This document shows, piece by piece, positions 53,828-61,794 of a stretch of 64,000 bases of DNA (its first letter is position 1; each line of letters starts with the position of its first letter). The notes under the pieces were generated by a model, which had not been told where the DNA came from, did no database searches, and was given only the letters and a program-made list of their open reading frames with translations. Source of the stretch: DATGFK01 sp040007395 (GTDB taxonomy: Bacteria > Chloroflexota > Anaerolineae > Aggregatilineales > UBA2796); NCBI GenBank assembly GCA_040007395.1, contig JBDTVG010000098.1, positions 55,107-119,106 of the forward strand, read 5' to 3'. The translations under genes and the position numbers were made by a program.

Positions 53828-54994
53828 CTATTTTTGACCTTGCGTCACGGTTAGTTCATAGCCGCCTTCTGTGCCGCCAGCAGTCCCATCAGCTCGCTGA
53901 ATCATGATCAGGTATTGCCCCGGTGCAGGGAACGCATAATTGCTAATCACAGCGGTGGTAAATGTCTCATCAGCCGTACCAGTGATTAGCTCTTTTCCGG
54001 TCATGTCCATGACCTTAATCAATGGAATGAGCGTACCACTGGTGCGAGTGGCGGTAATGGTCAGGCTGCTTGCTTCGGTCAGGTTGATACCCCATCGGTC
54101 AGCCCAGCGAGCATTGATAAGCATCCCTTTTTTGGGCGTGTCTATTTTAAGCAGCCCCTCTATGATAGAGAGACTCGCATCATCCGTACCGATCCCCAGT
54201 TCAGTCACGGTCAGACCATATTTACCAGTAGTGGTGCCATCTTCGTTGCCCGTGCGCGCGACGCGAATTTCATACTCGCTGGTATTGGCAAGCGTAACAT
54301 CCAACACGGCTCTGTCGCCTTCCGGCTCCGCCGCCACCCGCTGGATCTCCTGATTGTTTGGGCCAAAGATTGCCAGCGTCGGGATCAGGTTGCCGTCAAT
54401 GCGGGTTGCTTCGATCAAAATGTGACCGCTGGTATGCGAGTTGAGCCGCCACGACTCGATCCACTGGGCATTCGTGATCGTGCCTTGCACAGGCCCATCG
54501 TGGATCGGCTTGAAGATCAATTTATAGATCTCAGGGCGCTCCAGACCTGCGCCAAGCAAGGCTGCCGTTAGGGTGTAATTCCCGCTGGTTTTGCCGTCTT
54601 TATCCTTATAGCGCCCCACCACAACCGTATAGTTACCCGGTGCAGGCAGTTTGAATGTTTTGATCGTCGCTCGTGCAAAAGTATTATCGTTATCGGCATT
54701 GGCAATCAGTTTTTTATCCGAATCGTATAGTTCGACTTTGGGAACCAATGTGCCGTCAACCCGGTCTACCGTTAGCGACAGGCGATCTTTGGCGGGGACA
54801 GTCAGTGTCCAGCTATCTTGTACGGCGGCATCGGTGATCTGACCAGTGACAGGCGTATCGTAGGTCAGGACTTTCGCATCTTGTCCAAGCACCTGACGAG
54901 GCAGTACAAAAGCCGTGATGATTAACGCTAATAGACTGATCGCCGTGACGATCCGGCGCGGCAAAACTGTTTTGGGATAGGGTAAGTGCTTCAT
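53828..54994 (-). CDS. Secreted protein with three PPC-like domains
   Basis: A 388-residue protein with a signal peptide (about 15-37, cleavage probably after VLG). The mature part has three jelly-roll repeats of about 105 residues, at about 42-147, 158-268 and 280-386. Each has a DSWTLTV/ESWRLN/DRWGINL start, a RVDGTLVPKVELYD-like middle and a PAPGNYTVVVGR-like turn, as in the bacterial pre-peptidase C-terminal (PPC) family. No protease domain is fused. Such domains serve in secretion or binding. It stands 54 bp after the CopC-CopD gene on the same strand and may be cotranscribed. Confidence 0.78.
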   Translation of the reverse strand: MKHLPYPKTVLPRRIVTAISLLALIITAFVLPRQVLGQDAKVLTYDTPVTGQITDAAVQDSWTLTVPAKDRLSLTVDRVDGTLVPKVELYDSDKKLIANADNDNTFARATIKTFKLPAPGNYTVVVGRYKDKDGKTSGNYTLTAALLGAGLERPEIYKLIFKPIHDGPVQGTITNAQWIESWRLNSHTSGHILIEATRIDGNLIPTLAIFGPNNQEIQRVAAEPEGDRAVLDVTLANTSEYEIRVARTGNEDGTTTGKYGLTVTELGIGTDDASLSIIEGLLKIDTPKKGMLINARWADRWGINLTEASSLTITATRTSGTLIPLIKVMDMTGKELITGTADETFTTAVISNYAFPAPGQYLIMIQRADGTAGGTEGGYELTVTQGQK

Positions 54995-55048
54995 CTTTTT
55001 CTCTTCTTCCTATGTTCAACTGTTAGCTGGCTAATACAATAACGCTAC

Positions 55049-57010
55049 CTATAGGAGCACACCAGCGACCACAAAGATAACCCCTAGCAGCGTTATCGCC
55101 AGCGTAAGCAGTCGCCCTGCCGGATCGCGGCGGGTGGCGGCAAGCGTTATGCCGCCAAACAACATAGATAAGATACCGAGGCCGAGCAGGATCGGTTTAT
55201 GTTCGGCGGCAGGGATTTGGCTGCTATCGGGCGTGCGGGCTGGCGGAGCCGCAATCGCGTTTACATCGAAGTTCGCGCTGTCGTCGCTGTCTCGCTGGAC
55301 AAGGGTTCGCACCGACCAATGCGCTGGCTCGATCAAGTTATCGCCAGTGGCACTGTACTGCCCGTTGCCTATCGGGTTCAATTCCAGTTCGCTCAAATCT
55401 AACCCGTTGCGCTTGACGAACCTCAACACAACACGCTTTACATTATTGGGGGGCGCACCGCGAATGCGATCATAGAGTTTGATCGTAAAGTGGTTCGTGA
55501 GGCTGGCATACCCCGGCGAAATATCCAGCGTCACATGCAGATAGGATGTCACCTGCGTATCGATATATTGCACGTCTTCCAGCGCCAACGCGGCTTGGCG
55601 TGCTTGCGCGGCGGCGATCTCGCTGCGGGCGGGGACAACGTTGCTAAAGATGCTGACGACCAGCAAGATCGTCACGGTCAGGGCGATTTCTACGCCAACC
55701 AAGCCCCGCAGAATCCGACTCCACCGATCACTCATCGCGGTTGAGTCAGGCACGGACTCGGCATTAGCAGCACGGTGCAACCGCCGTTGTGTCACCGCAA
55801 AGTTGAAGGCGGCAACGCCGAGTAATGGCACAATGATGACCAGTTTAAGCAGCAGCAGTTGTCCGTAACTGGTCGTGAACAGCGCGTCGGTGCTTCCGAC
55901 ATGCAGGTAGCTGGCATATAACCCGGTAATCAGCAGCGCCACAAGCGCGATCCGGCTGAGATTGGAGAACATCCCGATTAACCCAGCCCGCAGTCGAACC
56001 CGGCGAACAGGATCTATTTTGCGTAGCGTGCCGAGTACCAGTGCAAACGTGATTAGCCCGCCGACCCATAGCGTCATTGCCAGCAAATGTACCCAGTCGG
56101 CGGCGAGGGCAGGGGCCAAAATAGAAGCGCTAGCGCTATGTCCATCGAGCGTATCCAGAAATAGCAAGCCACCACCCGCCGCCAGCGCAAACCACCAGAT
56201 CGGGCGTTGAGTGCGGCGCTGCCCGGCTTGGCGGATCGCCACGCCCAAAATACCCCACAACAAGATTCGCTGTAACCATACGATCCCGAAGCGGCTAGTA
56301 ATGATCTGCGCGATCCCTGTGCTAGTCACAAGGATTGCCTGTTGCATAAGTGACCACAAGAACAGCAAGCCCAAATAGATCCAGCCGATCCACAAAAAGC
56401 GTTTGATACGGCGGAAGGGCGCAGCACTCTCGCCTGCATCCATAGAATCCGCTTGAGTGGTCAAGGTCGGAGTCCACACGAACAACCAGAAGCCTAACCC
56501 ACCAACCACAATGGCATCCGCTAACAGGTTCAGCCAGCGCAAGGCGATGCTGCTAGTAGCGGGCGGCGTTTCGGTATTGATCGCGGCGGCTCTCGGCGCT
56601 ACTTTTCCAATGCTCATGCCCACATACAGCACAAAGTTGCCCGAAGTCAAATGCCCGTCAACCGCTGACGTAACCTGCCAGACGACGGTATAGACATTTC
56701 TTGCCATTGCTCCCGGCGCAACCTTGATCATCTTTGGATCGGTCGCGTCAACTTCAATTTTGAGCTTGCTCAAGCGCTGCCCGTTCAGATCCACAATGTC
56801 AATTCGGCTGAACTCAGGATCAATCGGGTCGGTAAACCACAGCTTGATCTGTGATGGGGCAGCACTGAGTACCGCTTCCGCCGGGGGATCGGTTCGCAGC
56901 AAGGTTACATGCGCCTGCGCGATACTTGTCTGGCCTGCAAAAACCAACAAAAGTACGCTCAGCGCAATGAGGATGACGAGGGATCGGTTGTTACGCCGCA
57001 TGAACGACAC
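55049..57010 (-). CDS. CopC-CopD fusion (YcnJ-like copper protein)
   Basis: A 653-residue membrane protein. After a signal peptide the mature N-terminus begins AHVTLLRTDPPAEAVL, where the His is the first Cu(II) ligand of CopC; VTSAVDGHLTSGNFVLYV closes the domain with the Asp-His pair. CopC spans about 33-130. A CopD-type region with eight or more helices follows (about 155-460), then an exported C-terminal domain (about 470-610) and a last helix. The fusion is known in Gram-positive and related bacteria as YcnJ and takes part in copper import. No copper regulator or ATPase is adjacent. The PPC-like gene follows. Confidence 0.87.
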   Translation of the reverse strand: MSFMRRNNRSLVILIALSVLLLVFAGQTSIAQAHVTLLRTDPPAEAVLSAAPSQIKLWFTDPIDPEFSRIDIVDLNGQRLSKLKIEVDATDPKMIKVAPGAMARNVYTVVWQVTSAVDGHLTSGNFVLYVGMSIGKVAPRAAAINTETPPATSSIALRWLNLLADAIVVGGLGFWLFVWTPTLTTQADSMDAGESAAPFRRIKRFLWIGWIYLGLLFLWSLMQQAILVTSTGIAQIITSRFGIVWLQRILLWGILGVAIRQAGQRRTQRPIWWFALAAGGGLLFLDTLDGHSASASILAPALAADWVHLLAMTLWVGGLITFALVLGTLRKIDPVRRVRLRAGLIGMFSNLSRIALVALLITGLYASYLHVGSTDALFTTSYGQLLLLKLVIIVPLLGVAAFNFAVTQRRLHRAANAESVPDSTAMSDRWSRILRGLVGVEIALTVTILLVVSIFSNVVPARSEIAAAQARQAALALEDVQYIDTQVTSYLHVTLDISPGYASLTNHFTIKLYDRIRGAPPNNVKRVVLRFVKRNGLDLSELELNPIGNGQYSATGDNLIEPAHWSVRTLVQRDSDDSANFDVNAIAAPPARTPDSSQIPAAEHKPILLGLGILSMLFGGITLAATRRDPAGRLLTLAITLLGVIFVVAGVLL

Positions 57011-57375
57011 GCTCCATTAATCGTCAATGAGCTTATCATAATAGGACTAACGCAAACGAGCCAGAAAAACAGTTAGGCGTTAAGCTAGCAGGCTGACAAA
57101 GGTAACGCGACTCGATTATTGTCAAAATGTACTGGTGCGCCAAACGAATTACAGGCTGACGGAGTGAGCCGAAACAGCGATGGCATTAGCCATGATGGGG
57201 TGAAACGCTCGTTGGCGGCAGAAAAACTCAGGACGCGGTTGGTGGGGAAGCATGTCAACGGGCAGGTCGTCCACAGGGCTATGTGGCGTTCGATGGTCGG
57301 CCCTGCCCGACCTCTACAAAATATACTTTGATGTAGGCGCGTGGCCTGCCTCGCCCGCTGGGAGGTTCGACCGAT
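57011..57375. other. Intergenic region without a supported gene
   Basis: A 365-bp gap upstream of the CopC-CopD gene. It holds an imperfect inverted repeat (GGTCGG at 57295-57300 with CCGACC at 57307-57312, and outer GGCAGGTCG) that could be the RidA transcript end. A 70-codon open frame on the plus strand has no family features. Nothing else is seen. Confidence 0.4.
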
Positions 57376-57765
57376 TTACGCTTGCGGCACAATCGCCACG
57401 ACCTCGATCTCAACCTGACCGCCCATCGGAATATCGAGGTCGCCAAGCGTGGAACGGGCCGGCGGGTTCACTGGAAAAAACTCAGCATAGACCTTGTTCA
57501 TGATCTGAAAGTCGCTGATAGAGTGCAGATAGACTGTCGTTTTGACGACATTTTCCAGCGATGTTCCGGCGGCGGCTAATACCTCAGTGATATTTTTGAG
57601 TACCTGACGAGTCTGTTCAGGCACGCCGCCTTCGACAAGTTTGCCCGTTGCTGGATCGATCCCCGTTTGTCCAGCGGTAAAGACAAAGCCATTAGCAATG
57701 ATCGCCTGAGAGTACGGGCCAGCGGCGTGTGGTGCATTATCGGTATGGACGGTTTGACGGATCAT
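57376..57765 (-). CDS. ridA: RidA family enamine/imine deaminase
   Basis: A 129-residue protein of the YjgF/YER057c/UK114 family. RidA speeds hydrolysis of reactive 2-aminoacrylate and related enamines, working as a trimer. PHAAGPYSQAIIANG, FTAGQTGIDPATG, VVKTTVYL and the substrate-binding Arg in PPARSTLGD near residue 104 are all in place, as is the late VEIEVVAI. The length is usual. Its start overlaps the stop of the tandem Nudix gene by four bases (57762-57765), so the two are translationally coupled and may share a metabolite-repair task. Confidence 0.92.
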   Translation of the reverse strand: MIRQTVHTDNAPHAAGPYSQAIIANGFVFTAGQTGIDPATGKLVEGGVPEQTRQVLKNITEVLAAAGTSLENVVKTTVYLHSISDFQIMNKVYAEFFPVNPPARSTLGDLDIPMGGQVEIEVVAIVPQA

Positions 57766-58763
57766 AATTCATTATTCTCCTGTGCTGAATTTACTCTAAA
57801 ATGGGTGCGCGGATCCTTACGGAGCGCCTGATCGATACGAAAGCGCATACGTGGCTCCATCTCTGGTAGTGCATCCGGCGCAAAATACCGGATTTCGAGT
57901 GACTCATCGTCGTTGACTCGTGGATCTCCACTCACTGGACGGCAGGCAAACGTGATGCTGACGATCATTGCCTCATCGCCATTAGGATACCGTATCCGGT
58001 AATCTGGGCCACTATACACTCCGACAATACGTTCAGGGATTACGTCTAGCCCAGTTTCCTCGCGCACTTCACGGATCACAGCATCAGCGGGTTCTTCGCC
58101 GGGATCAATCGCGCCACCGGGTAAGCCCCACCGCCCATTATCACTCCGCAACTGCATGAGGATATGCCCCGCTTCATTAATGATTACCGCGCCGACTCCC
58201 GGCATTAACAGTAGATCATGCCCAATCTTGGCACGGATGGCGCTCACATAGTCCGAAATACTCATTAGAGGGGGTCCTTTCTCGGCTCCAATTAGGAAAT
58301 GTGCCAGCGGGTTGTTTTCCAGCGCTAGCCAAATGTGATAGTGCTGACCGCGAGTCATTATAGGTACAGCGTCGGGAGCAAAATACCCCACCTCAAGCGA
58401 CTCGTCATCGTTGACTTGCGCCTGTCCGCTGATCGGCATGCAAGCCAGTACAAATTGCAGGTAGATAACCTGATCGCCATTCGGGTAAATAACAAGATAG
58501 TCAGGGCCAGCATAAATACCAATCATCCGGTCTGCGACGACGGCGACTCCGGTTTCTTCCAGTACTTCGCGCACCGTCGCGGAGCCGGGTTCTTCGCCGG
58601 GGTCGAGAATGCCGCCGGGTAGATCCCACTCGCCGTTATCGGATCGTCGCTGGAGCAGTACTTCGCCCGCATCGTTGATCACAACCGCCATCACGCCAGC
58701 CATGAAGATCAGATCGTGTCCGAGCCGTGCACGCATGTTTCGCAGATAATCCGGGATGGGCAT
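57762..58763 (-). CDS. Tandem Nudix hydrolase
   Basis: A protein of about 333 residues with two Nudix domains that align with each other from MPIPDYLRNMRARLGHDL and MSISDYVSAIRAKIGHDL onward. Each has a complete Nudix box (G-x5-E-x7-REVxEETG) and a shared downstream GPDY..YPNGD and NDDESLE block. The latter resembles ADP-ribose/NUDT-type hydrolases that act on nucleoside diphosphate derivatives. I start at ATG 58761-58763, where domain one matches the start of domain two; a GTG at 58800-58802 is also open. Neither has a clear binding site. It overlaps ridA by four bases. Both domains look active. Confidence 0.85.
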   Translation of the reverse strand: MPIPDYLRNMRARLGHDLIFMAGVMAVVINDAGEVLLQRRSDNGEWDLPGGILDPGEEPGSATVREVLEETGVAVVADRMIGIYAGPDYLVIYPNGDQVIYLQFVLACMPISGQAQVNDDESLEVGYFAPDAVPIMTRGQHYHIWLALENNPLAHFLIGAEKGPPLMSISDYVSAIRAKIGHDLLLMPGVGAVIINEAGHILMQLRSDNGRWGLPGGAIDPGEEPADAVIREVREETGLDVIPERIVGVYSGPDYRIRYPNGDEAMIVSITFACRPVSGDPRVNDDESLEIRYFAPDALPEMEPRMRFRIDQALRKDPRTHFRVNSAQENNEL

Positions 58764-59227
58764 CGTTGGAAAATCGAATCCTTGGGTACACAAAATCTTC
58801 ACAAAGTCTATCGCAAAAACATTAAAATCTGAGGCACTGCTGCATTTTTGCTGGATTCTTGATGGAAAATTTGTCGAGCTTCTCCGCCTCTGCTTGCGGA
58901 GAAACGATCGATCCTCCCATAAATTTTATATAGCATTTTTGTAATTTTTCTACACAGTCTTTGCTACTGTCCTTCAACGCTCAAATGTGAAATTTATCCT
59001 CACCTTCCGGTTCAAGCGGCTCAGCGTACAATGTCCTGATAGGACTTTCGTTTGATTCAAACTTATGATAGCATTGTCCTCGTCCCTTAAATAAAAGGTC
59101 TCAGCAACATTGACTTAAACCGCGTAGGTTTAAAGGCGATACAGCAGTCTGCGTCATTCCCAATGCGAGTGATCTGGTTGACAGGGGAGTAGCTTTTGGA
59201 TACGCGAAAAGTATGGAGAAATGTTCA
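58764..59227. other. Intergenic region between divergent genes
   Basis: A 464-bp AT-rich gap between the Nudix gene and the beta-helix gene. It must hold both promoters. I see a small dyad (GTCCTGATAGGAC near 59032) and a GGAGAA upstream of 59228, but no gene, RNA or clear -35/-10 pair. Confidence 0.4.
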
Positions 59228-59519
59228 ATGTCATCACCTTCGCGCAACATTACCCTTTTAATCGTAGTCATCTATCTTTGCCCTATCAATAGATCCCACG
59301 ATTGCCCACAGTAAACAGGCCACCGATTTCACATCGATTCAGAGAACAAATAATATCTCTGGGAACGCCACTGGCCTCTCAACACAACCATACAGCGTTG
59401 CCAGCGGAAAGATCTACTATGTCGCTATTACGGGTAGCGACTCGAACCCCGGCACTCAGTCTCAACCGTTTCGCACGATCAATTATGGAGCAAGTCATCT
59501 TGTTCCCGGTGACACGCTC
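59228..59519 (+). other. Displaced N-terminus of the beta-helix protein (frameshift)
   Basis: Frame 0 of the next gene is open from 59268, and its translation before the ATG at 59520 is plainly coding (KIYYVAITGSDSNPGTQ, PFRTINYGASHLVPGDT), the usual start of a secreted beta-helix domain, but it has no ATG, GTG or TTG. In frame 2 an ATG at 59228 behind GGAGAA begins a signal-peptide-like stretch (NITLLIVVIYLCPI) and stops at 59314. A single-base shift near 59270-59310 would join them. Confidence 0.6.
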
Positions 59520-61292
59520 ATGGTTAGCCCCGGTGTCTATGCCGAAGACCTTGAGAACATTCCGACTGGCGACTCATGGGCTAAACCCATCACGCTTCTA
59601 GCTTGGCCTAGGAACTCGGTTATTCTTAAACCCAACAGCGGTATAACACATGTCATCACTTTTCAGGATGACGTTCACTACATTATCATCGATGGCTTCG
59701 TCATTGATGCAGTTAATTCTGGCTTTGACGGTATCAAGTTTCAGGCCAATGCAGGCCGACCCAATCCCCACCACATCAATATCCTCAACACAGAAGTCAA
59801 AAATGCCCCTCATTCGGGTATTATCGTGTCCGATCTTGATGAATACATCGATTTCAATAATGTGGTCGTACACGATAATGGCACCACTGACTTTGATCAT
59901 GGCATTTATGTACAAGGCAGCCACATTACTATCGAGAACAGTGCGTTCTTTCGTAACGCTGGTTGGGGCATTCATATTTTTGGCGGTTCAAGCAATTACA
60001 ACATTGTTCGTAATAACCGCCTCTACGACAATGCCCGCTTAGGGCTGCGCGGCATGGGCGTTGGAGTCTACACGGGTACGGGCACGTTGGTCTACAACAA
60101 TATCATCTGGGGCACGAACCAAGCCGGGATCGAAGTAGACGACGCGAACAACGTCGGCATTTACAATAACACGATCACCAAAAATCGAGATCTGGGTTTG
60201 CTCATCGGAAGCGGTGCGTCGGACGTAACCTACAAAAACAACATTATCTATCAGCCCAGCACGTTTACTTTTTCCGACACGGGTGTGAGGAGTATTCACG
60301 ATCATAACTTGCTCACCAATCCGCAGTTCGTCAATTTTGCCACCGACACATTTCTACTTCAACCCGGCAGTCCTGCGATTGATGGCGGGACTGCGACAGG
60401 CGTAGTAACCTACGATTTCGAGCATACACCGCGCCCTCTCGGCGATGATTACGATATTGGTGCCTATGAGTACAGCAGTACAAGGACTGTCAAGGGTGAT
60501 ACCGTGGGCGTGTTCCGTCCCTCGGTGAATACATTCTTTTTGCGTAACACCAACACGACAGGGAATGCCGATACTCAAACCACCGTCGGCAATGCCAATG
60601 ATTTGCCTGTCATTGGCGACTGGAACGGTGATGGCATCGATACAGTAGGTGTGTACCGTCCTAGCCAAGGTCTGTTCTTTCTGCAAGACTCGAATGCTAA
60701 TGGCGCACCGATCTTGTATAGTATTGTGCTTGGCACGCCGGATGGACTCCCAATCGTCGGTGACTGGAATGGTAACGGTAGTGATGGTATTGGAGTTTTC
60801 CAGTCTAGTACTGGCATTATCTACTTAAAAAACACGCTGACCAGCGGTTATGCCGACTATACAATGATATTGGGCGTACCGGGCGACATTCCAGTGGGAG
60901 GCGATTGGGATGGTAATGGTATCGACAGCCCCGGCCTTTTCCGCCCAGCGCAGGCTACTTTCTTCTTGACGAACAGTGTTTGCAATTGTATACCTTCGGT
61001 AAATTACAGCGCTACGCTGGGAGTCGTTGGTGACAGTCCCTTTGCGGGCGACTGGAACGGCGAAGGCAGTACAGGGATTGGTGTGTTCCGTCCCTCTAAT
61101 GGGCTGATCTATCTCAAGGATACGCCCTCGACAGGGTTTGCTGATAAAAGTTTGGTTTTCGGAATTCCAAATGACAAACCGATTGCTGGACATTGGGTTT
61201 CTACGCAGCCGCAGTTACCCCTGATACCAAACTCGATTACGACAGGTTCAACCCCCGTGACTCCAAAACTTGCGCCGACCTTTGTGCCGTAA
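59520..61292 (+). CDS. Right-handed beta-helix protein with FG-GAP-like C-terminal module
   Basis: At least 590 residues, probably about 675 with the displaced N-terminus. Residues about 1-320 form a parallel beta helix (repeated I.I.N..V..N....GI turns, for example HHINILNTEVKNA and NNVGIYNNTITKNRDLG), as in polysaccharide lyases and surface proteins with NosD-like repeats; DTFLLQPGSPAIDGG ends it. Residues about 335-560 are FG-GAP-like blades (GVFRPS, GDWNGDG) with a CNC motif, closely related to the C-terminus of the SBBP protein at 1419. The chain ends in PKLAPTFVP. No catalytic residue can be named. It is a single gene with a terminator at 61313. Confidence 0.82.
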   Translation: MVSPGVYAEDLENIPTGDSWAKPITLLAWPRNSVILKPNSGITHVITFQDDVHYIIIDGFVIDAVNSGFDGIKFQANAGRPNPHHINILNTEVKNAPHSGIIVSDLDEYIDFNNVVVHDNGTTDFDHGIYVQGSHITIENSAFFRNAGWGIHIFGGSSNYNIVRNNRLYDNARLGLRGMGVGVYTGTGTLVYNNIIWGTNQAGIEVDDANNVGIYNNTITKNRDLGLLIGSGASDVTYKNNIIYQPSTFTFSDTGVRSIHDHNLLTNPQFVNFATDTFLLQPGSPAIDGGTATGVVTYDFEHTPRPLGDDYDIGAYEYSSTRTVKGDTVGVFRPSVNTFFLRNTNTTGNADTQTTVGNANDLPVIGDWNGDGIDTVGVYRPSQGLFFLQDSNANGAPILYSIVLGTPDGLPIVGDWNGNGSDGIGVFQSSTGIIYLKNTLTSGYADYTMILGVPGDIPVGGDWDGNGIDSPGLFRPAQATFFLTNSVCNCIPSVNYSATLGVVGDSPFAGDWNGEGSTGIGVFRPSNGLIYLKDTPSTGFADKSLVFGIPNDKPIAGHWVSTQPQLPLIPNSITTGSTPVTPKLAPTFVP

Positions 61293-61312
61293 CGCAACAA
61301 ATAAACCGGGCG

Positions 61313-61350
61313 AATACATCTTCCCGCAACATGTCGAGGGAAGATGTATT
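61313..61350 (+). terminator. Terminator of the beta-helix gene
   Basis: A perfect 13-bp stem (AATACATCTTCCC with its complement, 12-base loop), 20 bp after the stop. The following T-run is short (TTTAAGGTTT overlap). Confidence 0.7.
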
Positions 61351-61358
61351 TAAGGTTT

Positions 61359-61502
61359 AGAGCGTGTTTGGATATTCAGTTGACCCTACCCTAAGTCCCC
61401 CCCGCAAGCAGGGATGGACTTCAATCTGGGGCTTTCTCCCTGTCTTCGCTGGCGGGGACAGGGCTGGGGATAGGGGTGCATTCGTATGTTCTAACACGCT
61501 CT
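61359..61502. mobile_element. MITE-like element with 10-bp terminal inverted repeats
   Basis: AGAGCGTGTT at 61359-61368 is the inverted complement of AACACGCTCT at 61493-61502, and imperfect pairing continues inward for about 30 bp. The centre (CCCTACCCTAAGTCCC ... GGGCTGGGG) is a diverged relative of the palindromic repeats at 43476 and 45225. TTA flanks on both sides fit a 3-bp target duplication. It has no coding capacity. The remaining DNA to 61794 shows nothing clear. Confidence 0.6.
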
Positions 61503-61794
61503 TAAGCCCATGACCGCAGTTTCGATAGTTTCTTGATGCGCACTTTACTTTATACCAATCGTCCGTTTGAATTTATCCTCCTACCTTGACACAAGATCTC
61601 CTGATAACTCACCTTCTGCGTAAGGTGAGGATATAAGACTTTATTGGTGCAGAGTTGCGTTTTTCGCGGTAACGCTCGCTATCGATACTATAAGTAGGAG
61701 AACCCCCTACATACACGCTCTGTACAGCTAATGCGAGCTTGTGCCGTTCGATAGAGCGTACCCCATTCAATTTGATCAGTTCTACTTCTAAAAA

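Noticed and set aside
57119..57331. 70-codon open frame in the gap between ridA and the CopC-CopD gene
   Set aside because: No family features and no start signal; composition is like intergenic DNA.
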